A stretch of 26,221 bases of DNA. Source: Theodoxus fluviatilis. Lineage: Eukaryota > Mollusca > Gastropoda > Cycloneritida > Neritidae. Below are positions 16,912 through 26,221 of the stretch, one piece after another. Within the stretch, counting starts at the first letter, position 1, and every line of letters begins with the position of its first letter. The stretch spans positions 1-26,221 of the forward strand of contig JAWQFJ010014851.1 of assembly GCA_034096865.1 (NCBI GenBank), read 5' to 3'. The position numbers and the translations under genes are program-made. The notes below the pieces were generated by a model, which ran no database searches, had not been told where the DNA came from, and saw only the letters and a list, made by a program, of their open reading frames with translations.

Positions 16912-18792
16912 TCATGCCTGCCATCCAACACAGTACTCAAGGAACTCTTCAAGTTAGACTACAGGAGTGACCCTGAGTTCATTCGTTCTGGAATACAAGA
17001 GTGTCACCGGCAGAAAGAGGTTGGGGTTTCTGGGATGCCCGCTGGGAAAGGTAGGGGTTTCTAGGATGTCTGTTTCTTCACCGAGATGATGACACTAAAA
17101 AGTCCTGACAGAGAGGCATGACCACGCTCACCGCTGGCTTTCCCTACCCTACTTTCACAAGGACGTCCAGACCATACCGAACGCATTTAAGTCCCATGAA
17201 AAAGGCATCCCGTAATAAATCTGTCTAGACGTAGTAATCTTCCCGGTGGTTCGATTCAACGTAGCTACGACTCAGTGAAATATATTTCCCCACATATGCG
17301 TTGTTCCTTAGTAATCGCCTCTGTGATGTCTGAATGTCTCGCATAATGTCGGCGAGGAAAAGTCGGAGGATAAAGCTTTGATGACATTATTCCTCCTGCC
17401 AGGTGGAGTAAAAACCCCATCCATCAGAGCTCAAGGCAGAGAGACCTCTTAAAAGTTCCTACCCCATATTTCATAGATGCCAGTTAGACCAGGACGAGAG
17501 TACGCAGCTGTCTATAACTCTCCTCCGGCTCTCTCTTTCACCAGACCGTAGTTAGGTCCGCATGATGTGAGTTAGTGGGCAGTCTGAGCTTGCCAGTGCT
17601 GGAAGGCTGATACAGCGCCTATCTGACCAACTTAAATCTGAATGGGAAAATAGGTCTTTGACTGGCGAGGGCCTTTTGATAAGACATTAATGCCTTGATA
17701 GATGGACAGCACTGCAAACTATAAGACTGAACATGGGCACGACTGCACAATGAGACAAAGGCGGGAACGGACGTGCAGAAAAACAGACGACTGATGGACG
17801 AGACTGCACAGGAAGACACTGTAGATGGCGTGCAGCATCACTTAGGTAACCAGCACGAATCGGATTAGAGCTTCATAGGAAGCCAGACCTTCTGTATTGA
17901 CATGTGGCCCCTGCAGCCAGGAAAGGTCGCTGTGCTAGAAAGGCAGGAAATGCACAGGCAGACAGCCTGAAGATGGACAGGGCTGCATCAGTTGTGTCGG
18001 AAGACAGCCTGCAGCAGACGCCAAAACAACGGGGGGAAAGTGAGAACTCCAGCGGGTCAAAGCTGCACTGACCATTTAGCTGCTAACCAGTCAGGGCTGT
18101 ACAAAGGCTAGGGACAAGCAGTAGCCAGACAGGGCTGCACAGAAACTGCATCCTGAAGCTGGCTCGTGTGAGAGCAGATAATGCAAAGGCCAATGTGATG
18201 AGGCGCCCGTGAGACGAGGGGCGTCGGTGACAGGCGTGAAAGGGCTGCTGACAGTGGCCAAAGACGGACGCCTCCACAGCGGGGATCCAATACACCGACA
18301 GACCTGAGCTCCCACCAGCCCCGATGACGTATGGGAAGCCCAGCCGCTCGATGAAACGGAGCTGAGGAACGTGAGGCGAAGCTGAAGTGGCGGATTCGAC
18401 GGCAACGCGACCCAGCATTGGTGATCGCCTGGGCCTGCTAGAGTCTGCATGCTGGATGGTATCGATATACGCAGTATTCATCCGATGTTATTTCATGCAG
18501 GCATATGTGCCAACACGCCAAAGCATGCAAGAACGGGCTCGAGCGCAAGTACAAGCGTACATGCACACAGGGGTAAATAAACTTAAAAAGAGTCTTACGA
18601 ACAAGCTGAATGGTTGAGAGATATATAGTTAAAGCAGCAAGTGGAAAGAGGGAACTGGACGAAATCCACATTTACAGGAAATGTTAAAATAGAGCTTCAT
18701 TTAAGTAGACTTAGGGAAGGAAATCAGGTGGCTATTCATACCCTAACGAGTGCGGAAACAATATCCAAGAGGTAAAGCTTTGTCATACTCCT
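16912..18792. other. Unique sequence, no gene recognised
   Basis: About 1.9 kb of balanced sequence. A faint ~31-bp periodicity with GATGGACAG..CTGCA words occurs at 17701-17835, and GGGGTTTCTGGGATG recurs once in diverged form (17023, 17054). Minus frames 18083-18481 and 18091-18450 overlap and have no known domain. Confidence 0.5.
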
Positions 18793-18801
18793 TCCGTACA
18801 A
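18793..18801. repeat. Left target-site duplication of SINE-like copy 2
   Basis: TCCGTACAA, repeated exactly at 18953-18961 at the other end of the element. Confidence 0.6.
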
Positions 18802-18952
18802 AAATGGATTGATCAATGAATTGATACGGTTGGAATTTTACGGCCTATCAGCCTCTGTAGGCTATGTAAGGCCATTGGCACGCATCTTGTAAGAACAGAG
18901 TTAGCGAAATCAAGTCACGATGTCTCTAGTTATTCGCCTCTTATGAATCGCG
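18802..18952 (-). mobile_element. SINE-like retroposon, copy 2, 5'-truncated
   Basis: The plus strand matches copy 1 from TTTTACGGCCTATCAGCCT (18837 on) through the GGCCATT and CTAGTTATTCGCCTCTTA segments to GAATCGCG (about 18952), with roughly 75-80% identity by eye. Copy 1 carries on for another ~75 bp beyond this point; copy 2 stops at the target-site duplication. On the minus strand the missing part is the 5' end, so this is a 5'-truncated copy. Its tail is a degraded TGGATTGATCAATGAATTGAT repeat. The higher divergence and shorter duplication suggest an older insertion. Confidence 0.7.
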
Positions 18953-18961
18953 TCCGTACAA
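18953..18961. repeat. Right target-site duplication of SINE-like copy 2
   Basis: Exact partner of 18793-18801. Confidence 0.6.
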
Positions 18962-19444
18962 CGAGATACAAATCGTGTCAAACACCGTCGGCCAAGCGTC
19001 CCACTCTTAGCTACTGAAACGTTGGCCAGCAGAAGAACAGTTTGGAGTACTGAGCATCACAGATGTATTCAGCCTTCGCAAAAAAATACTTACAACTTTC
19101 TTTCGCAAATCAAGGCACTAACATACTGGATCGCCTCATTTCTTGGCTCTGCAGTTGCAATCCGACAAGGCTGTCAGTAACAGACGTTTTTATGAAGTCA
19201 TTCCACAATAGGACGCGCACGTGAATTGAAAACACAAACGCAATGTTTACGGAACGGTGTTCGTTTGTCTATGTCTTCGACGTCGATAACGAATAGATGT
19301 GAAGCACACTGGGTACACGGATCACATCGTACATGGCCGGCTGTTTTCTCAGCTGGAGGCGTGCAGGCCAGCAAGGCAGGCAGGCAGGCGAGGGCTGGCC
19401 TAGTGAACAAAAGTACTAGCACTGACTGATTTGAGGTCGGTGCA
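18962..19444. other. Unique sequence, no gene recognised
   Basis: Mixed sequence with a short (AGGC)n tract at about 19370-19390. No gene. Confidence 0.55.
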
Positions 19445-19741
19445 TGGAAGGAAGGGAGGGAGGAAGGGAGGGGGGGAGGGAGGGAGGAAGGGAGGGAGGG
19501 AGGGAGGGAGGGAGGGAGGGAGGGAGGGAGGGAGGGAGGGAGGGGGGAGGGGGGGAGGGAGGGAGGGAGGAGGGGGGAAGAGGGGGGAGAGAGAGGAGGG
19601 AAGAGGGGCGCGGGGGAGAGGGAGGGAGGGGGGGGGAGGGGGGGGGGGGGAGACTGGGGGGGGGGGGGGGGGGGGGGAGACTGGTGGTGGGGGGGGGGGG
19701 GAAGAGAGGGGAGTGGGGGGGGGAAGGGGAGGGAGAGAGAC
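19445..19741. repeat. Homopurine (GGGA)n with very long G-runs
   Basis: Positions 19445-19608 are purines only, mostly GGGA. Beyond that are G-runs of 13 (19638-19650) and 22 (19656-19677), with few interruptions. Strong G-quadruplex and triplex potential. Run lengths may be unreliable. Frames here encode only Gly/Arg/Glu or Pro/Ser/Leu. Confidence 0.95.
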
Positions 19742-19754
19742 AGAGATAGACATA

Positions 19755-19755
<1 letters not shown>

Positions 19756-19820
<65 letters not shown>
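19756..19820. repeat. (AC)n microsatellite
   Basis: 65 bp of uninterrupted AC directly after the G-rich purine tract. Confidence 0.97.
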
Positions 19821-19823
<3 letters not shown>

Positions 19824-20040
19824 GCAGCCGAGACATCAATGCAGACATATCACAGGCTCTCCGATCTCACCTAAAAGTAGCTGCCTATTGTGACCCAGCA
19901 CTGCGAGGTCAAGTAATCATCCTAATATTATGGCAGACCCCACATCGTTGCATTAACATTCACCTCAAGCACACCGCAAACCATATGAGTACACACAAAC
20001 ACTCGTGCAGAACACATTCACACACGCAGTTTAAAATATT

Positions 20041-20072
<32 letters not shown>

Positions 20073-20082
20073 CACACACTCA

Positions 20083-20160
<78 letters not shown>
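20041..20160. repeat. Compound (TC)n-(AC)n microsatellite
   Basis: TC at 20041-20072 (one TT slip near 20055) changes directly to CA, with two CACT slips at 20079-20085, then pure CA to 20160. Confidence 0.97.
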
Positions 20161-20164
<4 letters not shown>

Positions 20165-20554
20165 AACATACATTGGAGCAGGTAGACATACTACACGCTG
20201 GACATGCCATAGGAGAGACACACAAAAAGAGAGGCACACGATGAGTGCTAAACCTATACTAGTACTACCGACTACTAGGGCAGGATCATTCTTGAGTGTA
20301 ATTATCTCACTTGACTTTTGCCCTGCCTGCGACAGGCAGTCGGCCGTCGGTGTGTAACAGAGCCAATGAGCGAACACGATTACACAGCACTCGCCACTGA
20401 TAATGCAATGCCTGTCAAAGTGGTTGACAGCTCATTGCAAAGAATTCTGGTCACTTTCAGCTATTGGTCCTGTCAAAGAAAGGTCATGAGCTTGCGCATG
20501 CAGGTGCGTGTGTAGATAGGAGGAGAGCTGCAGACCCGTTAGGTGGGTAGCTTG
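20161..20554. other. Unique sequence, no gene recognised
   Basis: Mixed sequence. No coding, RNA or regulatory signature that I can support. Confidence 0.55.

Positions 20555-20558
<4 letters not shown>

Positions 20559-20630
<72 letters not shown>
20559..20630. repeat. (GA)36 array, arm of an inverted pair
   Basis: 72 bp of uninterrupted GA. Its reverse complement occurs 64 bp downstream as (TC)40. Confidence 0.97.
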
Positions 20631-20635
<5 letters not shown>

Positions 20636-20689
20636 GCGTGAGATTTTGGACAAATGCACAGATACAGATTTTTAATCGGCAGGCGTTGC

Positions 20690-20694
<5 letters not shown>

Positions 20695-20774
<80 letters not shown>
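20695..20774. repeat. (TC)40 array, second arm of the pair
   Basis: 80 bp of uninterrupted TC. Together with 20559-20630 it forms an inverted repeat with a ~64-nt spacer. Confidence 0.97.
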
Positions 20775-20778
<4 letters not shown>

Positions 20779-21516
20779 CAGTATTAAACGACATAAAGCT
20801 CGTAGAAAATCACTATACTTGAAAACTGATGTTAACCAAGTTATCAACAGAAGTAGCCCACTTAAAATCACTGGCAATACATCAAGGGCGGCGTTTCTGA
20901 TCCTCCACTACGCCAAGCATCCGACTCGAGCGCGCGGGAAGGACCACCAGCCACTGGTTATGGAAAAATCGATCACTTCTCGTCAGAGTGTCAGTTTTTG
21001 CAGCTGCCAACAGGCTGCCCGATTGCACGACGGGGAAAAACAGTATTTCAATAAAGCACGCTGAGAAAACTGATAGAGGCCCCGTAGACCGAATTACTCG
21101 GATTCCGACTTCAAGTCAGACCAACAACCAATGACCTTTTCCACGACAGTTCAAGCAAATACTTCGACTGCACGACAAACTCGATACTCGTATGACAATC
21201 AGTCTTGACTGTTGGACTTGCAAAAGTTTCCACATACACCGTCGTGAAAGTGAAGACGTTTAGGACGAAAAGGACGAGGAGGAGAGAGAGGACGAGGACG
21301 AGAAGGAGGGCGACTTCACAAAGGCAAGGGGTATGGCATCATCAAGAAAGATGAATGGCAGCCTATCGCCATGAGTTGACAAGGATTTGCCAAGGCAATG
21401 ACTCGTCCCTGACACTCGAGATCACACCTTAGTGGGAAGGACCCTATTTAGAGCAGTGCGAGCCTCCTCCAGAAATACCACTGTGTACACTGTGCTGTTG
21501 ACTTCACTGCCTTTGA
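20775..21516. other. Unique sequence, no gene recognised
   Basis: Mostly AT-balanced. A short GGACGAGGA-type purine tract lies at about 21266-21312. The plus frame 20654-21064 enters from the TC array and has no recognisable domain beyond it. Confidence 0.55.
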
Positions 21517-21532
21517 TCCCCCTCCCCCCCCC

Positions 21533-21614
<82 letters not shown>

Positions 21615-21668
21615 TCCCCTTCTCCCTCCCTCCCTCTACACACACACACACACACACACGCACGCACG

Positions 21669-21743
<75 letters not shown>
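21517..21743. repeat. Compound (TC)n-(AC)n microsatellite
   Basis: 121 bp of pyrimidines (21517-21637), with C-runs at both ends and pure TC between about 21536 and 21608, passes directly into AC at 21638-21743 with CACG and CAAA slips. Confidence 0.97.
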
Positions 21744-21746
<3 letters not shown>

Positions 21747-22861
21747 TTCTCTTGGATGTGAATCTCATGATGCAGAAACTGTACGATTTCCCTGCCACCC
21801 CGCTACCCCCTGCTCACCGCCGCGAATACCGCAGGCAACATTGGTTTCAGTGGCAGTGCCGAACAAGAGACTGCTGTTCAAGATGAGGGCGACGGGGAAT
21901 GTAAACAGACGCGTGAACACACGGTCTATAAGTAGTCCTTTGCAGCATGGCCATCAGATACGTGGAAGCCTGCCTACACTGGCATGCAATATTACCCAGG
22001 GGAAAAACTCCAGTGCAGTTTGTTTCAATTAGTTATCCTGCAAGTGCCCACTTGAAATAGCTTGTGCACATCGAAGAAGCAATTAACGTCAGCGTAACCT
22101 ACTACAGTGCTTTGGACAAAGTAAAAAACTAAATTCCTGCACAAACACACATTACGCGGTATCGGTATGGTTGTCGAAGGAAGACGCAGGCGCTATTTTT
22201 GCGCACACACACACACGCACACATACATTACATACATATAACACATGTTTGCAAACATACACGCACGGGCGCACATGTACGCGCGCTTACTAAAATCCTA
22301 AACTATTCACGCACATTATCATTCATTCAGTCATTCACCCAGTCCCACACGCCAATCTTTTCCCTCGCTGTAAATCACTTTCACTAGGACGCTCTTCCTC
22401 AGGGAGGCGAGAAAACATCTCGTCACTCCAGACAGACAAAGGCCCCGGGGGCAGTCAGGCGCTTCAAGCCGGGGCAGCCACGCTGTACAGCCTGGCTGCT
22501 TGCCTGCATGGAGCCTCTCGCTCTCTCCCTGGTGCTGCCATCACTCGCCCTAGCACCCAGCTCTCAGTGGCCAGACACCACTCTCCCAGACACGGCCACC
22601 ATGGCGCCACAGATTGACCACTCTGGAGCCGCTAGGGTGATGAGGTCCTCCACTCCACCACCCTCCTCGAGCCCACCCCCCAGCCCCCACAGCAGTGTCC
22701 ACAGGGGGGTATGGCCCCTTTGTGACCCCCTCTCCGCCACATCTCTCCCCACCACGTGTTGCCATGCTCTAAACGGTCCCATTGAGCCCACTCAAGGTGG
22801 AGAGAAGGGTCTGCGTGCTGTGTGCGCCACAGCGAGACAAGGCGGGAGGGGAGTGCAGGGA
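21744..22861. other. Unique sequence, no gene recognised
   Basis: A degenerate CA/CG alternation lies at about 22200-22290. From about 22390 the sequence is C/G-rich, with a CCCCCAC..GTGTCC..GGGGGG imperfect stem near 22685. The minus frames at 22550-22868 overlap one another and lack recognisable domains. Confidence 0.5.
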
Positions 22862-25800
22862 GGGCCACACGCTATGCAGGGCCACACTCTATGCAGGGTA
22901 TGCAGGGCCACACTCTATGCAGGGCCACTCTATGCAGGGCCACACTCTATGCAGGGTATGCAGGGCCACACTCTATGCAGGCAGGGTCCACACTCTATGC
23001 AGGGTATGCAGGGCCACACTCTATGCAGGCAGGGCCACACTCTATGCAGTGTATGCAGGGCCACACACTATGCAGGGCCACACTCTATGCAGGGCCACAC
23101 TCTATGCAGGGCCACACTCTATGCAGGGCCACACTCTATGCAGGGCCACACTCTATGCAGGGCCACACTATGCAGGGCCACACTCTATGCAGGGCTACAC
23201 TCTATGCAGGGCTACACTCTATGCAGGGCCACACTCTATGCAGGGCCACACTCTATGCAGGGCCACTCTATGCAGGGCTACACTCTATGCAGGGCCACAC
23301 TCTATGCAGGGCCACACTCTATGCAGGGCTACACTCTATGCAGGGCTACACTCTATGCAGGGCCACACTCTATGCAGGCAGGGCCACACTCTATGCAGGG
23401 CCACACTCTATGCAGGGCCACACTCTATGCAGGGCTACACTCTATGCAGGGCTACACTCTATGCAGGGCCACACTCTATGCAGGGTATGCAGGGCCACAC
23501 TCTATGCAGGGCCACACTCTATGCAGGCAGGGTCACACTCTATGCAGGCAGGGTCACACTCTATGCAGGGTATGCAGGGCAACACTCTATGCAGGGCCAC
23601 ACTCTATGCAGGCAGGGTCACACTCTATGCAGGGTATGCAGGGCCACACTCTATGCAGGCAGGGCCACACTCTATGCAGGGTATGCAGGGCCACACACTA
23701 TGCAGGGCCACACTCTATGCAGGGTATGCAGGGCCACACTCTATGCAGGGTATGCAGGGCCACACTCTATGCAGGGTATGCAGGGCCACACTCTATGCAG
23801 GGCCACACTCTATGCAGGGCCACACTCTATGCAGGGCTACACTCTATGCAGGGCTACGCTCTATGCAGGGCTACGCTCTATGCAGGGCCACACTCTATGC
23901 AGGGCCACACTCTATGCAGGGCCACACTCTATGCAGGGCCACACTCTATGCAGGCAGGGCCACACTCTCTGCAGGCAGGGCCACACTCTCTGCAGGGCCA
24001 CACTCTATGCAGGGCCACACTCTATGCAGGGCTACACTCTATGCAGGGCCACACTCTATGCAGGGCCACACTCTATGCAGGGCTACACTCTATGCAGGGC
24101 TACACTCTATGCAGGGCCACACTCTATGCAGGGCCACACTCTATGCAGGGCCACACTCTATGCAGGGCCACACTCTATGCAGGGCCACACGCTATGCAGG
24201 GCCACACTCTATGCAGGGCAACACTCTATGCAGGGCCACACTCTATGCAGGGCCACACTCTATGCAGGGCCACACTCTATGCAGGGCCACACTCTATGCA
24301 GGGCCACACTATGCAGGGCCACACTCTATGCAGGGCCACACTCTATGCAGGGCCACACTCTATGCAGGGCCACACTCTATGCAGGGCCACACTCTATGCA
24401 GGGCCACACTATGCAGGGCCACACTCTATGCAGGGCCACACTCTATGCAGGGCCACACTCTATGCAGGGCCACACTCTATGCAGGGCCACACTCTATACA
24501 GGGCCACACTCTATGCAGGGCCACACTCTATGCAGGGCTACACTCTATGCAGGGCTACACTCTATGCAGGGCTACACTCTATGCAGGGCCACACTCTATG
24601 CAGGCAGGGCCACACTCAATGCAGGGCCACACTCTATGCAGGGCCACACTCTATGCAGGGCCACACTCTATGCAGGGCCACACACTCTATGCAGGGCCAC
24701 ACTCTATGCAGGCAGGGCCACACTCTCTGCAGGGCCACACTCTATGCAGGGCTACACTCTATGCAGGGCCACACTCTATGCAGGGCTACACTCTATGCAG
24801 GGCCACACTCTGCAGGGCCCCACTCTATGCAGGGCCACACTCTATGCAGGGCTACACTCTATGCAGGGCTACACTCTATGCAGGGCCACACTCTATGCAG
24901 GGCCACACTCTATGCAGGGCCACACTCTATGCAGGGCTACACTCTATGCAGGGCCACACTCTATGCAGGGCCACACTCTATGCAGGGCTACACTCTATGC
25001 AGGGCTACACTCTATGCAGGGCCACACTCTATGCAGGGCCACACTCTATGCAGGGCCACACTCTATGCAGGGCTACACTCTATGCAGGGCCACACTCTGC
25101 AGGGCCCCACTCTATGCAGGGCCACACTCTATGCAGGGCCACACTCTATGCAGGCAGGGCCACACTCTATGCAGGCAGGGCCACACTCTATGCAGGGCCA
25201 CACTCTATGCAGGCAGGGCCACACTCAATGCAGGGCCACACTCTATGCAGGGCTACACTCTATGCAGGGCCACACTCTATGCAGGGCTACACTCTATGCA
25301 GGGCCACACTCTATGCAGGGCCACACTCTATGCAGGCAGGGCCACACTCTATGCAGGGCCACACTCTATGCAGGGCCACACTCTATGCAGGGCCACACAC
25401 TCTATGCAGGGCCACACACTCTATGCAGGGCCACACTCTATGCAGGGCCACACTCTATGCAGGGCCACACTCTATGCAGGGCCACACTCTATGCAGGGCC
25501 ACACTCTATGCAGGGCCACACTCTATGCAGGGCCACACTCTATGCAGGGCCACACTCTATGCAGGGCCACACACTCTGCAGGGCCACACTCTATGCACGG
25601 CCACACTCTATGCAGGGCCACACTCTATGCAGGGCCACACTCTATGCACGGCCACACTCTATGCAGGGCCACACTCTATGCAGGGCCACACTCTATGCAG
25701 GGTATGCAGGGCCACACTCTGCAGGGCCACACTCAATGCAGGGCCACACTCTATGCAGGGCCACACTCTATGCAGGGCCACACTCTATGCAGGGCCACAC

Positions 25801-26221
25801 TCTATGCAGGGCCACACTCTATGCAGGGCCACACTCTATGCAGGCAGGGCCACACTCTATGCAGGGCCACACTCTATGCAGGGCCACACTCTATGCAGGG
25901 CCACACTCTATGCAGGGCCACACTCTATGCAGGGCTACACTCTATGCAGGGCCACACTCTATGCAGGGCCACACTCTATGCAGGGCCACACTCAATGCAG
26001 GGCCACACTCTATGCAGGGCCACACTCTATGCAGGGCCACACTCTATGCAGGGCCACACTCTATGCAGGGCCACACTCTCTATGCAGGGCCACACACTCA
26101 ATGCAGGGCCACACACTCAATGCAGGGCCACACACTCAATGCAGGGCCCCACTCTATGCAGGGCCACACTCTATGCAGGCAGGGCCACACTCTATGCAGG
26201 CAGGGCCACACTCTATGCAGG
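22862..26221. repeat. 17-bp satellite-like array, runs off window end
   Basis: Unit GGCCACACTCTATGCAG, roughly 190-200 tandem units over at least 3.36 kb. Recurrent variants: GGCTACACTC (C to T); a 9-bp short unit GGTATGCAG, which is the 17-mer lacking CCACACTC; a 4-bp GCAG duplication giving TATGCAGGCAGGG; a +2 unit CCACACACTC; and rarer ACTCAATG, CTCTCTGCAG and GCACGG forms. No spacer sequence interrupts the array. The plus strand has no stop codon in any frame across the array; the minus strand has TAG in most units. The true length is unknown because the window ends inside it. Confidence 0.98.

Noticed and set aside
17248..17258. GGTTCGATTCA, close to a tRNA B box
   Set aside because: No A box at the right distance, no cloverleaf and no acceptor-stem pairing nearby.
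18083..18481. Overlapping minus frames of 119-132 codons
   Set aside because: No recognisable domain, and two overlapping frames are open together. Insufficient support.
22862..26221. 17-bp unit as a CENP-B box-type centromeric motif
   Set aside because: The unit length matches by coincidence, but the required TTCG..A..CGGG positions are absent.

Overview
This looks like nuclear DNA from an invertebrate animal, most likely a mollusc and perhaps a gastropod. The evidence is the type of repeat. There is a tandem pair of elements with ~160-bp core repeats, a (GACG)n tract and a terminal hairpin, built like molluscan 'pearl'/HINE-type non-autonomous Helentron elements. There are two copies of a short retroposon carrying a motif like GTAAGAGGCGACTAAC, which I recall from invertebrate SINEs. 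There is also a very high load of long dinucleotide arrays. The taxon is inferred from these families as I remember them; there is no coding marker. I found no protein-coding gene, rRNA or tRNA that I can support. The long open frames on both strands fall almost entirely in microsatellites or minisatellites and are by-products of low-complexity sequence.

Layout. 1-2000: pyrimidine-rich start, a long degenerate CTGC/CTGT tetranucleotide field (238-818), then homopurine and GACA tracts. 2008-2220: a minus-strand SINE-like element with an exact 14-bp target-site duplication. 2309-2650: GT, GA and CG-rich arrays. 2651-5140: mostly unique sequence with a compound TC/AC/CG array at 4019-4292. 5141-5300: four exact copies of a 40-bp unit. 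5301-7243: a GA array, a CA array and a diverged ~192-bp-offset duplication. 7244-9046: two near-identical ~890-bp HINE/pearl-like elements in head-to-tail order, each with 20 or 21 exact AGGTCA nuclear-receptor half-sites. 9047-12171: unique sequence with a GGGT/GA array, a long GA array and a CA/CG array. 12172-12578: ten identical 40-bp units. 12647-12746: five 20-bp units. 12934-13016: a near-perfect 39-bp-arm hairpin. 13456-13807: a complex purine tract. 13808-16662: unique sequence, partly GC-rich. 16664-16911: twelve 20-bp units. 16912-18792: unique. 18802-18952: a second, shorter copy of the SINE-like element, same strand, with a 9-bp target-site duplication. 19445-21743: G-rich, TC, GA and AC arrays. 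21744-22861: unique. 22862 to the window end: a 17-bp satellite-like array of at least 3.36 kb that runs off the edge.

No genes work together here. What the window shows is a mobile-element and tandem-repeat landscape. The strongest points are the dense, palindromically arranged AGGTCA / TCAAGGTCA sites inside the HINE-like elements, the near-perfect hairpin at 12934-13016, four unrelated minisatellites that all have 20- or 40-bp periods, and the edge-spanning 17-bp array.
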